Counted from the first letter of the stretch, positions 8,687 through 17,252 are shown. The stretch is DNA of 64,000 bases from Hyphomicrobiaceae bacterium (GCA_022842785.1 JALHOW010000004.1:1-64000); one strand, 5' to 3'. Numbers and translations: made by a program. Notes: generated from the letters alone by a model not told the origin.

Positions 8687-9960
8687 GCGAGGCCGAACCC
8701 GCCAAGAAGGCCGAGACCGAGAAGGTCGCGCCGGAGGCGCTCGAGCTGCGCGCGCGGCCTCGGCCGGTGACGCGTATCAACCGCAAAGTGCTGATCGGCG
8801 GTGCAGCCATCGTGCTGCTGCTCGTCGCCTTCCTGGTTCTGGTTGCCCTCCAGCCGCCGAAGCTCCAGATCGGGGCTCCGCGTGAACTCATCAACGTCGA
8901 GAACAAGCCAACACCCGAGAGTCTCGCTCGACTGCCGGCGTCATACGACGGCGTGCGCACCGAGCGTCCACCCGATCCTGTACGTTCGCCATCGGGCATC
9001 CCACAATTGACCGAGGCCAGCGGCGATCCCATAGACCAGGCCGAACAGATGGAACGCGCTCGCCTCGCTCGCATGGCGGGGCAGGCGCGGGAATCCCAGG
9101 TCTTCTTCCGCCTCCAATTGAAGGCACCGCCGCAGGAGAACGCTGCTCGTCGCGAACAAGGGCCTCAATCGGGTGCGGCTCCGGGCGGCGGTGACTCTGG
9201 TGCGCTGACCGCCTTGCGCGCTGCGGACCAGGCCCGCGCGCTCGCCGCAGGCAACCTCGAGCCCGCTGGCACGGATGCTACGGAAAGCCTGCGCAAGCTG
9301 ACGTTCCTGCGTTCCGGACCCGAGAAGGAGATCTACAATCCACATGGCCTGCAGACGCCGGCTTCGCCCTATCAATTGATGGCCGGGACCGTCATAGCGG
9401 CAAGCCTCGTGACCGGCCTCAACTCCGATCTGCCGGGCTTCGTCATCGCCCAGGTCACGGAGAACATTTTTGATTCCGTCTCCGGTCGCTTCCTTTTGCT
9501 GCCGCAGGGCTCGCGCCTGATCGGCAAGTACGACAACGTCGTCGCGTTCGGCCAGGAGCGGGCGCTCGTCATCTGGCAGCGCATCATTATGCCGGATGGC
9601 TCCTCCGTCGTCATCGACAGCCTGCCGGCCACGGACACCGGCGGATATGCCGGCCTCGCCGATCAGGTCGACCTTCACACATGGCAACTGCTGAAGGGCA
9701 TCGCGCTGGCGACTGTGCTCGGCGTCGGCAGTGAGTTGGTCTTCGGCGGCCTAGGCGGTTCTGGCGACAGCGATCTCATCCGCGCGCTGCAGCTTTCAAC
9801 GCAGTCGACCACCAACCGTGCCGGCCAGCGCCTCATCGAGCGTCATATCATTGTCCAGCCCACCATCACCGTGCGTCCCGGCTGGCCGCTGCGCGTCATC
9901 GTCCACAAGGACATCATCTTGCGCCCGTACCGCGGCGCGACCACCCTCACCGCCAACTGA
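8683..9960 (+). CDS. trbI: Conjugal transfer protein TrbI (VirB10-like)
   Basis: Core-complex scaffold spanning inner and outer membranes, 425 residues. It has a charged cytoplasmic N-terminus, one transmembrane helix at about 37-57, a proline-rich periplasmic region, and a C-terminal VirB10 domain (SPYQLMAGTVIAASLVTGLNSDLPG, LLLPQGSRLIGKYDN, TITVRPGWPLRVIVHKDI). The length is normal. It is the last recognisable channel gene of the operon. Confidence 0.95.
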   Translation: MSEAEPAKKAETEKVAPEALELRARPRPVTRINRKVLIGGAAIVLLLVAFLVLVALQPPKLQIGAPRELINVENKPTPESLARLPASYDGVRTERPPDPVRSPSGIPQLTEASGDPIDQAEQMERARLARMAGQARESQVFFRLQLKAPPQENAARREQGPQSGAAPGGGDSGALTALRAADQARALAAGNLEPAGTDATESLRKLTFLRSGPEKEIYNPHGLQTPASPYQLMAGTVIAASLVTGLNSDLPGFVIAQVTENIFDSVSGRFLLLPQGSRLIGKYDNVVAFGQERALVIWQRIIMPDGSSVVIDSLPATDTGGYAGLADQVDLHTWQLLKGIALATVLGVGSELVFGGLGGSGDSDLIRALQLSTQSTTNRAGQRLIERHIIVQPTITVRPGWPLRVIVHKDIILRPYRGATTLTAN

Positions 9961-9978
9961 TGAAGGAGAAGGAAAAGC

Positions 9979-10299
9979 ATGGCCGTCATCGGAATTTTCT
10001 CGGCCGTCAACGACGGCTACGCCGGCACCATCCGCACGATCACCATGAACGCGCGCGTGAAGATCGTCGCCAATGACCGCAAGGAGACGGAAGGCGCACC
10101 AGACTTCCGCGTCATGCTGAGCGCGACCGAGATCGGCGCGGCGTGGCGTCGGATCAAGCAGGGCACGGACCAGAGCTATCTGCGCGTGCGTCTCGACGAT
10201 CCAGGCTGGCCGCAGCCGATATGGGCCAACCTGACGGAAGCTGGGGAGGACGGCACCGTCCGGCTGATCTGGCGCCGCGATAAACCGGAGGGAACCTGA
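9979..10299 (+). CDS. DUF736 family small protein
   Basis: A 106-residue protein opening with IGIFSAVNDGYAGTIRTI and containing DFRVMLSATEIGAAWRR and YLRVRLDDPGWPQPIWANL, the pattern of DUF736 proteins. These are frequently encoded on plasmids and integrative elements of alphaproteobacteria. Its function is unknown. It has a good ribosome binding site (GAAGGAGAAGG) 18 bases after trbI and is probably the tail of the trb transcript. Confidence 0.75.
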   Translation: MAVIGIFSAVNDGYAGTIRTITMNARVKIVANDRKETEGAPDFRVMLSATEIGAAWRRIKQGTDQSYLRVRLDDPGWPQPIWANLTEAGEDGTVRLIWRRDKPEGT

Positions 10300-10303
10300 G
10301 CCG

Positions 10304-10834
10304 ATGTCGCCTCCCGATGCAATCAAACGCGACCTTAACCGGTCATTGCCGGACGGATCGCACATCCACCAGCGTCCTCGCCTCGAGGACTATCCTTTGC
10401 AAACGTCGGAGAAGCTGCGCTTCGCCGACACCGACTGCAATGGTCACATCTCCAATGCCGTGTTTGCCGTCTGCTGCCAGAACGCGCGCATGGAGCTGCT
10501 GCACGATCCCCACCGTGTACCAATGCCGATCAACGCGCAGTTCGTGATCGCACGGCTTGAGATCGATTTCCTCGGCGAGATGCGATGGCCGGGCCAAGTC
10601 GTGATCGGCTCGCGATGTGACCATGTCGGCCGCTCCTCGCTACTGATGACCCAGGCGCTCTTCGTCGATGGGCGTTGTGCCGCCAATGCCAGATCGACGG
10701 TCGTCCTCATGGATCGCGCAACACGGCGCGCGGCGCCTCTGCCACCGGAGACGGCCCTTGCGCTACGTGAGTTCTGCGCGCCTCCGAAGAGCAATGGGGC
10801 GCTGCAGTCGCACTGGCCGGGACAAGAGGAGTAG
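10304..10834 (+). CDS. Acyl-CoA thioesterase, hot-dog fold (4HBT family)
   Basis: 176 residues. The segment RFADTDCNGHISNAVFAVCCQNAR has the catalytic-Asp environment of 4-hydroxybenzoyl-CoA thioesterase-like proteins, followed by a beta strand with ARLEIDFLGEMRWPGQV and a GRSSLLMTQALF strand. It would hydrolyse an acyl-CoA to acid and CoA. The substrate cannot be told. It begins 4 bases after the DUF736 stop, with GGAGGGAAC upstream, and ends 6 bases before the MFS gene, so the pair looks like a two-gene cargo module on the element. Confidence 0.75.
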   Translation: MSPPDAIKRDLNRSLPDGSHIHQRPRLEDYPLQTSEKLRFADTDCNGHISNAVFAVCCQNARMELLHDPHRVPMPINAQFVIARLEIDFLGEMRWPGQVVIGSRCDHVGRSSLLMTQALFVDGRCAANARSTVVLMDRATRRAAPLPPETALALREFCAPPKSNGALQSHWPGQEE

Positions 10835-10840
10835 CGCGGC

Positions 10841-12448
10841 ATGGCCATTGCGATTTTACCGGCGCACGCCTCGTACCTTCGCCCGTACTACGGGCGCGCC
10901 GCTGCTCTGGACGGTGCGTTACCGCGAATCCTGAACAAGCCGGCAGCCGTTCGAGCAAAGGCAGCCAATGGCGATCCCACCTGGCGTCTCATCGCCACCG
11001 TCCTGCTGCCCTTCGCAGCCGGCTACTATCTCAGCTATGTCTTTCGCACCATTAATGCGCTGATCTCCGGCCCACTCGCCACTGAGTTTGGCCTCTCCGC
11101 CGCCGATCTCGGCTTGCTCACGGCCGTTCTCTTCCTGACGTTCGGTGCACTTCAGCTTCCACTCGGCGCATGGCTCGATCGCTACGGGCCGCGGAGGGTA
11201 CAAGCTGCGCTCCTCTCCGTCGCGGCGATCGGCGCCACGATCTTCGCCTGCGCGCCAAATCTCCTATGGCTGATCCTCGGGAGAGCCTTAATCGGCTTCG
11301 GTGTTGCCGGCGCACTGATGGGAGGCCTTAAAGCGATTGTTCTGTGGTGGCCGGCCGAACGCATCGCGATGGCCAACGGCTGGCTCATCACACTGGGCGC
11401 ACTCGGCGCTGTCACGGCGACGGCGCCGGCCGAGATGCTGATCGCGTCAATCGGGTGGCGCGGACTGTTCCTGCTCCTGGCAGCTGTAGCTGCCATCGCT
11501 GCCGTGCTGATCCAGCGTTTCGTGCCGGAGCGTCCCGCGCAAGGCCCGGACGAGGCCTCCGGTGTGGGCACGACCATTCGCACCATCTATCGGGATGCGA
11601 GGTTCTGGCGTCTCGCACCGCTCTCAGCGACCACCATCGGCTCGGCGTGGGCATTGCAGGGCCTATGGGCAGGACCGTGGCTTGCCGATGTCGAGGGGCT
11701 GCCACGCCACGATGTCGTCATGCACCTGCTGTGGATGGCAATCGCTCTCAGCGCGTCCGCGCTCATTCTCGGTATAGCCGGCGATCGGCTTCGCCGAGGT
11801 GGCATCTCTCTTTCTGCGACCTTCGCGTTTGCGACCGGACTTGCCATGCTGGCCCAGCTCGCGCTGATCCTGCGTTGGCCGGTTCCGGCCTGGCTGCCTT
11901 GGATCTCGATCGCCGGCATCGGTGCCGGCACCGTCTTGAGCTATGCCATCGTGTCAGAGTTTTTCCCGAAATCGGCATCGGGCCGCGCCAGTGGAGCCCT
12001 CAATCTCCTCCATATCGGCGCGGCCTTAGTGGTGCAGACCGGTTTCGGTGTCATCGTGCAACTCTGGACAGCAAGTGCTGGGCAATATCCTGCCACCGCC
12101 TACCAAACTGCGCTCGCCATAAACCTTGCGCTGCAGAGCGCCGCGCTGCTGTGGTTTATGCGACCGAGGCTACGTGCGGTCTCTGCAAATGGTCTTCATG
12201 CCCATCCCATTCATCCGCTCGCCGCGACACTTGGCGTGCCGTGCGCAAACGCCACGCCCTATCTTCATGCGCGCCGAGATTGGCGCTACCGACAGAGAAA
12301 CGCACAAGACCAAGCCTCGGTGTGGCGCTCGGCTGCGCTGCTTTCGGTCATGATCATGGTCGCTATCGGGATTTCACTTCTGACCCAGACCGCCACAACA
12401 GCGGCGCTGCACTGCTCACAAGTCACATCGAACGCCAGCCAAAAATGA
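10841..12448 (+). CDS. MFS transporter with long N- and C-terminal extensions
   Basis: 535 residues. A major-facilitator core with about 12 hydrophobic segments runs from about residue 48 (RLIATVLLPFAAGYYLSYVF) to about 440. The signature loop after helix 2 reads GAWLDRYGPRR. The first ~45 residues are non-hydrophobic. The last ~85 residues lack similarity I recognise and contain one extra hydrophobic stretch (SAALLSVMIMVAIGISLLTQ), so the protein is about 100 residues longer than usual. The substrate is unknown. Pairing with the thioesterase suggests an organic-acid substrate, which is inference only. Confidence 0.75.
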   Translation: MAIAILPAHASYLRPYYGRAAALDGALPRILNKPAAVRAKAANGDPTWRLIATVLLPFAAGYYLSYVFRTINALISGPLATEFGLSAADLGLLTAVLFLTFGALQLPLGAWLDRYGPRRVQAALLSVAAIGATIFACAPNLLWLILGRALIGFGVAGALMGGLKAIVLWWPAERIAMANGWLITLGALGAVTATAPAEMLIASIGWRGLFLLLAAVAAIAAVLIQRFVPERPAQGPDEASGVGTTIRTIYRDARFWRLAPLSATTIGSAWALQGLWAGPWLADVEGLPRHDVVMHLLWMAIALSASALILGIAGDRLRRGGISLSATFAFATGLAMLAQLALILRWPVPAWLPWISIAGIGAGTVLSYAIVSEFFPKSASGRASGALNLLHIGAALVVQTGFGVIVQLWTASAGQYPATAYQTALAINLALQSAALLWFMRPRLRAVSANGLHAHPIHPLAATLGVPCANATPYLHARRDWRYRQRNAQDQASVWRSAALLSVMIMVAIGISLLTQTATTAALHCSQVTSNASQK

Positions 12449-12511
12449 TCGGGTTCGGGCCTTGCCCGCACGCATCACCGATCTAGCACCAATGGATCGA
12501 AAGGAACCGCC

Positions 12512-12745
12512 ATGACGACCACGATACAATCGGACACCGGCAGTGAACCCCGTCCCGAGACCGACGACATCTTCTGGAGCCTCAAGACGGTCCGACAGAA
12601 GACCGGTCTCTCGTCCGCAACCATCTACCGCTACATGGCCGTCAATCTGTTCCCAGCCCGCCGCAAACTTGGCCCCAATCGCGTGGGCTGGCTCGCATCA
12701 GAGGTCAAGGCGTGGGGAGAGAACCGCCCGGAGCTTGGACGGTGA
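12512..12745 (+). CDS. AlpA-family helix-turn-helix regulator / excisionase-like
   Basis: 77 residues. WSLKTVRQKTGLSSATIYRYMAVNLFPARRKLGPNRVGWLASEVKAW is the AlpA/MerR-like winged helix pattern found beside tyrosine recombinases. It probably binds DNA at the element end to control integrase expression or act as a recombination directionality factor. AAAGGAA precedes the ATG. It faces the convergently oriented recombinase 74 bases away. Confidence 0.85.
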   Translation: MTTTIQSDTGSEPRPETDDIFWSLKTVRQKTGLSSATIYRYMAVNLFPARRKLGPNRVGWLASEVKAWGENRPELGR

Positions 12746-12818
12746 CACCGTTGCCGCGCTTTACTCTTCAGGAAGCGGCTGGCCTTCCAGTTGGCGCGTA
12801 CACTGTATGGCGCCTAGC

Positions 12819-13916
12819 TCATCGAAGCCCGGTCACGAAGGATTCCATCTTAAGAATGGCATCGCGCATCTGAGGCTCGTAGTGATAGTGGTTATAAACA
12901 GCAGCGATGCGACTGCCGCCGGGCGTCGAGTGAGCGAGGACGCGCTCGGTAATATCCGGCGCAATGCCAAGACGCGGTGCATTCGTGGACCACGTCCGCC
13001 GAAGGTCATGGATGGTCCAGTGTGGCAGCTCGATCTTCTTGTCGAGCGCAACCTTGTTCTTGCTCCACGCAGAGAATGGACGGTTGAGACCAGGTGGCGA
13101 AAAATAGAGATCCACGGACGCTCGGACCAAGCCAAGCTGTCGAACCGTTTCTTCACCAAAGGGAAGCGTATGCGCCTTGCCCGCTTTCATGATTTCCTTC
13201 GGAAAAGCGAATTGCATTTTCTTGGTGTTGATCCAGCTCAGCTTTAGAGACGCAATCTGATTGGCGCGCTGGCCGTTGAGCATAAGAATGCGGACGATGG
13301 CGGCGAAACGCGGATCTGGCCACCGATGAAGCGCGTCCCAAATCGCCTTCAGCTCATCATCGGTGAGGACGCGCTCACGTGCGTCGGGTTCCTTTGGCAT
13401 CTTCATCGTGAGCATAGGATTTTGCTCAAGATACTCCCGTTGTACGCACCAATTAAAAAAAGTCTTCAGAGCCCGTGCTGCGTGCGCTCGTTCGCTCTGC
13501 CCTGAAATGCGATCCAGACTGTCCAGGATCCTCTTCTGGGTAATATCCCCAACGTTATCGTTGAAGGTGAAAACCCTCCGAAGATGGCGCGTGTACTCCC
13601 GCAGGGCTCCTGGCGACACTTCCGGCTCACGCAGCGAGAGGTAACTGTCAACTGCGTCCGTGAACTTGATGCTGATGCGGCGATTAGCAACATCGCCATT
13701 CAAGAGGTGCTTCTTGGCCCGATCGCGCGCCTCAGCGAGCCCGATCACACCATACACACCAAGCTTGTGCCGGCGGCCGCTCCGAACTGCGACGAAGGTC
13801 TTACGGTTCTTGCCAACGTACACGCCGAAGGCGGGTGTAGAGGTGTCCCACACATACGCGTTCGTGCTGGGCTTGAGAGCTCGGATGGTTGCGTCTGTCA
13901 GCTTCATTTTTTGCAC
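12819..13916 (-). CDS. int: Site-specific tyrosine recombinase (phage-type integrase)
   Basis: 365 residues with an N-terminal DUF4102-like arm-binding domain (MKLTDATIRALKPSTNAYVWD), a core-binding domain and the catalytic domain. Catalytic positions visible are Arg in LNGQRANQIASL, Lys in KEIMKAGKAHTLPF, HDLRR (H303, R306), the His in LAHSTPGG, and a Tyr in AVYNHYHY. The complete set suggests activity. Its start is about 140 bases from the tRNA-Gly-derived attachment site and transcription runs into the element. It is the expected enzyme for integrating this ICE into a tRNA 3' end. Confidence 0.93.
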   Translation of the reverse strand: MQKMKLTDATIRALKPSTNAYVWDTSTPAFGVYVGKNRKTFVAVRSGRRHKLGVYGVIGLAEARDRAKKHLLNGDVANRRISIKFTDAVDSYLSLREPEVSPGALREYTRHLRRVFTFNDNVGDITQKRILDSLDRISGQSERAHAARALKTFFNWCVQREYLEQNPMLTMKMPKEPDARERVLTDDELKAIWDALHRWPDPRFAAIVRILMLNGQRANQIASLKLSWINTKKMQFAFPKEIMKAGKAHTLPFGEETVRQLGLVRASVDLYFSPPGLNRPFSAWSKNKVALDKKIELPHWTIHDLRRTWSTNAPRLGIAPDITERVLAHSTPGGSRIAAVYNHYHYEPQMRDAILKMESFVTGLR

Positions 13917-14054
13917 TGTTTTTGCACCTCCGTTCGCAAGATGCAGTGAGATCCACTGACATACTAAGAACGTCTCTCAACAATATAATTAAATAAATAT
14001 AGACCTTTATGGCGGCATTGAGTTGCGATGAGCTGCGGTGACATGATCGAGCAA

Positions 14055-14102
14055 CAGCCTTCCAAGCTGATGACGAGGGTTCGATTCCCTTCACCCGCTC
14101 CA
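14055..14102 (+). other. Attachment site: 3' part of tRNA-Gly(TCC), right end of the ICE
   Basis: The bases from the anticodon arm (CAGCCTTCCAAGCTG) through the T arm (GAGGGTTCGATTCCC) to CACCCGCTCCA match the 3' portion of a bacterial tRNA-Gly with anticodon TCC. The upstream bases do not form a proper D arm or acceptor 5' strand, so this is not a complete tRNA. Recombinases of this type integrate at tRNA 3' ends and leave a duplicated core. The element lies to the left, so the intact tRNA should be at its left end outside the window. The left edge of the core is approximate. Confidence 0.75.
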
Positions 14103-14501
14103 ATTCCCATCAGACAATTCACGTAGGACGACGCTTGACGCGCACCGCATGAATGCGCCTCGAGTTGACGAGAAAGTGAAAAGTCGGCGCCTCTGGCGCC
14201 ACGTGCGCCAAACCCGTTCTGCGCCCCCGCAATCGCGCAAATTAGGGCGCTCCCGAGGCAGGAAACGCGCAGCGCGCGCTTCCGTCGCGACATTCCCACT
14301 ACCCAGACCTGCAATCGGCGCAGCGGCGCGACGCCTCAGGCTTGTATGTCGCATACCGCGCTGATTCGGGACGTGATCCAAACTCCGGGCGGGGGCGCGA
14401 TAGGGGATATCGCGGTTAGCCAATGGACGCCTTCGACTGAGTTAGCGAGCACGCTCGAACGCCGTGCCGCCGACGAAGCTCGTCCCAACCAGGAGAAGAG
14501 C
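14103..14501. other. Intergenic region downstream of the attachment site
   Basis: This is the chromosomal sequence that originally followed the tRNA-Gly gene. It contains a perfect hairpin GGCGCC-TCT-GGCGCC at 14186-14200, possibly an old tRNA transcript terminator although no T tract follows. I see no convincing gene. Open frames here lack codon character, and those on the minus strand read through the tRNA remnant. Confidence 0.5.
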
Positions 14502-15248
14502 ATGGCCGCCCTCAATCCAATTCTGACCAAGGTGTTCCGGGGTCCGCTCGACCTCAACGGCCCTGTGTTTGGCCGGATCTTCTATCTCTTCGAGTATGCG
14601 AGATCGTACGTCGAGGAGCGGCTCGAAGCCTTCGATGCGCGCTTCGGCACCGATACGTCCGCGCCCACCTTCGAGCGCAATCAGAAGACATCCGTGCACT
14701 TCTATGTGCCGACGACCGCTTCGACGATCTACGAGATCCTCGGCTCGATTCCGCTGCAGCCGAACAAGTTCGCATTCGTGGACATGGGATCGGGCAAAGG
14801 TCGCGCGTTGCTCGTCGCGTCGGAGTTTCCCTTCAAGAAGATCGTCGGCATAGAACTCTCAGAGCAACTGCATCGCAGCGCGGAGCAGAATGTCGAGCGC
14901 TACAAGCCCGACTCTCAGCAGTGCGAGACCATCGAGCTGAAGTGCATGGATGCGCTCGACTTCGCTTACAGCGATGAGCCGCTCGTGCTGTTCCTCTTCG
15001 ACCCCTTCGGGCGCGAGATCCTGCAAAACGTGATCGCCAATCTGGAAGCGTCGCTCAGTGCGAAGCCGCGTGACGTCTATGTCGTCTACGTTTACCCCCA
15101 GTTCGAGGACGTGCTGAAAGGTTCGCGTTTTCTGCAGATGGTGAAAGAGGGCGGTCCGAAGTGGCGCCCCTGGAGCCGTTATGTCGTCTACGCAGCGACA
15201 ACAGCGGCAGCGGCCAGCCTTGGGCTCGACCCGCCGCCAATGACCTGA
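14502..15248 (+). CDS. Class I SAM-dependent methyltransferase
   Basis: About 248 residues from the ATG at 14502, chosen because AGGAGAAG lies just upstream. An in-frame ATG at 14346 adds 52 residues without family character. Motif I is FVDMGSGKGRALLVAS, with the acidic strand end IVGIELS and a post-I segment CMDALDF; VLFLFDPFGREIL is the likely motif IV. The N-terminus resembles uncharacterised methyltransferases with a short helical cap. The substrate is unknown. It is the first chromosomal gene after the ICE and stands alone. Confidence 0.8.
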   Translation: MAALNPILTKVFRGPLDLNGPVFGRIFYLFEYARSYVEERLEAFDARFGTDTSAPTFERNQKTSVHFYVPTTASTIYEILGSIPLQPNKFAFVDMGSGKGRALLVASEFPFKKIVGIELSEQLHRSAEQNVERYKPDSQQCETIELKCMDALDFAYSDEPLVLFLFDPFGREILQNVIANLEASLSAKPRDVYVVYVYPQFEDVLKGSRFLQMVKEGGPKWRPWSRYVVYAATTAAAASLGLDPPPMT

Positions 15249-15364
15249 GGTGGCGCTTGCGACAGAGCTCGGCACGGCACAATACGTGCCGGCGCAGAAG
15301 CTCTGCCGCCAGAGCGGCTAAATGCTGCCGCGGGTTCGCCTCGCGAATCGCGTCTTGTGCCGAC

Positions 15365-15541
15365 ATGCACATGCCCACCTCGAAGCTCGCCGAGAAGCTT
15401 CAGATCATCTACGAGATGGATGGCCGCGTCGCCGTCGAGCAGTACGCGCGCCAGAACGGCATTCCGCTCGTGGTTTGCAGCAAGATCGTTGCCGACTACG
15501 AGATCAAGCGCGCCCTGCGGGATCTGACGAAGGGCCTCTGA
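15365..15541 (+). CDS. Small hypothetical protein
   Basis: 58 residues (or 56 from the ATG at 15371). The composition looks like a real soluble helical protein (KLAEKLQIIYEMDGRVAVEQYARQ then CSKIVADYEIKRALRDL). No family is recognised and the ribosome binding site is weak. It could be a short regulator or a chance frame. Confidence 0.4.
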   Translation: MHMPTSKLAEKLQIIYEMDGRVAVEQYARQNGIPLVVCSKIVADYEIKRALRDLTKGL

Positions 15542-15680
15542 GCGTCCTTCCAGCCTAAGTCCCCGAATTCGACCCACGTCGGTGCCCACGTCGGTGCAAG
15601 ACGCAGCTGCTGCTTGCCCTCGCGGCGGCGTGGTGCGGCTCCCGTGCGCAGCCGCTTCACTCGCGCTCTAATCAAGCACA

Positions 15681-15781
15681 GTTCTACTGTGCGGAATCTA
15701 TGCAGAGCGCGAAATAACAACACAATTCCTCAGAATCTATTCTACAATTCGGAGCCTAACAAAGATTCTGCATAGTAGAAC
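15681..15781. promoter_or_regulatory. Operator-like inverted and direct repeats upstream of the substrate-binding protein gene
   Basis: GTTCTACTGTGCGGAATCT at 15681-15699 is repeated as its reverse complement at 15763-15781 (17 of 19 bases match). A third, weaker copy (TTCTACAATTCGGA) lies at about 15740-15753 beside CAGAATCT. The stretch is AT-rich against a GC-rich background and lies 50-150 bases before the start at 15830. This is the layout expected of a multi-site operator. The regulator is unknown. Confidence 0.5.
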
Positions 15782-15829
15782 TGACAAACACCATAACAAG
15801 AACAACTACGAATAAAAACGGAGGACACG

Positions 15830-16888
15830 ATGCACGCGAAGAAGACAATTCACGGCTCGGCCATGGAGAGCGCCGGCAGCAGGGGATGCGGCATCGCTGC
15901 TGCCGCGCTCTTGGCAGCCTTGGTCCTCGCGCCAACCAAGGCAAATGCCGAGGTAGCCGAGGTCCGAATCGTGCGGCAACCGAGCATTCTCTCGCTCGCA
16001 CTGTTCGTCATGGACCATGAGAAACTCGTCGAGAAGGCGGCCAGGGCCAAGGGCCTGCCGGATCTCAAAGTCTCGTGGTCGCGCCTCGCGGGCGGCGCCG
16101 CCGTCAACGATGCCATGCTCTCCGGTGCGGTGGATTTTGCGGCCGGAGGCGTCGGGCCACTCATTGTACTCTGGGATCGTTCCAGAGGCGGCAAAGGCGA
16201 CATAAAAGCCGCGGGCGCGCTGAGTGATCTCCCGATGACCCTCAACACCAACAATCCCGAAATCAAGAGCCTCGAAGACTTCAACGAGAAGAACAAGATC
16301 GCGCTGCCGGCCGTGAAGACCTCGATGCAGGCCGTCCTGCTACAGATGGCGGCGGCTAAGAAGTGGGGCGACAAGAACTACGAGCACCTCGATCGCTTCA
16401 CTATATCGCTCGGGCACGCCGACGCCACAGCAGCGCTGATCTCGGGATCGGGGATTGTCGCCGCGCACTTCGCTGCGCCGCCCTGGGATGCCATCCAGCT
16501 GAAGAGTCGGACAATGCACACGGTGCTCGACAGCTCGGACATAATCGGCGGTCCGGCAACGTGCCTCGTGCTTTACGCCACCCAGAAGTTCCACGATCAG
16601 AATCCGAAGGTATATGCGGCGGTTGTCCAAGCCCTGAGCGAGGCCATGGATCTCATCTCGTCGGACAAGAAGCGTGCCGCGGAAATCTATCTGGCACTCA
16701 ACAGTGACAAGATTAGTGTCGAGGAACTCATCGAAATCCTGGAGATGCCGTCGTCCGTCTACAAGCTCGCACCGAGCGGCATCAAAACGTACGCCGATTT
16801 CATGCACAAGATCGGCCGCATCAAGACGCGACCAGAATCGTGGAAGGATCTGTTCTTCCCCTCGTCACACGATCTTGCCGGCAACTGA
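15830..16888 (+). CDS. ABC transporter substrate-binding protein, NitT/TauT (NMT1-like) family
   Basis: 352 residues with a signal peptide (hydrophobic GIAAAALLAALVLAP, cleavage probably after ANA near residue 40). The mature protein starts EVRIVRQPSILSLALFVMDHEKLVEKAA and contains GGAAVNDAMLSGAVDFAAGGVGPLI, the ligand-binding pattern of SsuA/TauA/ThiY-like periplasmic proteins for sulfonates, nitrate or pyrimidine precursors. GGAGG lies 7 bases before the ATG. No permease or ATPase gene is adjacent, so it is an orphan here. The ligand is unknown. Confidence 0.85.
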   Translation: MHAKKTIHGSAMESAGSRGCGIAAAALLAALVLAPTKANAEVAEVRIVRQPSILSLALFVMDHEKLVEKAARAKGLPDLKVSWSRLAGGAAVNDAMLSGAVDFAAGGVGPLIVLWDRSRGGKGDIKAAGALSDLPMTLNTNNPEIKSLEDFNEKNKIALPAVKTSMQAVLLQMAAAKKWGDKNYEHLDRFTISLGHADATAALISGSGIVAAHFAAPPWDAIQLKSRTMHTVLDSSDIIGGPATCLVLYATQKFHDQNPKVYAAVVQALSEAMDLISSDKKRAAEIYLALNSDKISVEELIEILEMPSSVYKLAPSGIKTYADFMHKIGRIKTRPESWKDLFFPSSHDLAGN

Positions 16889-16971
16889 TCGGTCCCGCCC
16901 ATCTCATCACACAGTCGCTGTTGCAGGAGAGAGGTCGCGGATGCCCGCGTCCTCTCAACCATGAGCTACCG

Positions 16972-17100
16972 CTAGTTCGCCTTGATGCGTACGCCTGGCA
17001 CGTTGATGTCGACGCCCGTACGCTGGCTGTCCCAGTACAGGTAGCCAAGAACGGCTGCCGCTACGGCCAGCACGACAATCACCATGTTCTTCGAGTCCAT
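16972..17100 (-). CDS. Small single-pass membrane protein (42 residues)
   Basis: The product begins MDSKNMVIVVLAVAAAVLGY and ends with a short polar tail containing VDINVPGVRIKAN. It has one N-terminal transmembrane helix (about 6-22). GAGGGGAAT sits just before the ATG, a strong ribosome binding site. I recall similar small proteins in other Hyphomicrobiales, unannotated, but cannot verify this. It lies alone between two plus-strand genes. Confidence 0.65.
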   Translation of the reverse strand: MDSKNMVIVVLAVAAAVLGYLYWDSQRTGVDINVPGVRIKAN

Positions 17101-17252
17101 AATTCCCCTCGCGTGTTTTCAGTCGTCCGACGAATTATAACGCGCACCGCCTGCCCCCGGTTCCCCGCTGAATGATCCGGTTCGCAAGCACGCCGCAGAT
17201 GACTTAAGCTGCTCAGGAGAACAGCCACGAACGAGTTGGGGGAAGCGCATAC

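Noticed and set aside
14034-14102. A complete functional tRNA-Gly
   Set aside because: The anticodon and T arms are present, but no proper D arm or acceptor 5' strand can be drawn; it fits a duplicated 3' fragment better.
13801-14314. Minus-strand open frames (100 and 116 codons) over the tRNA-Gly copy
   Set aside because: Their best-looking parts are translations of the antisense strand of the tRNA 3' half, a well-known source of false proteins.
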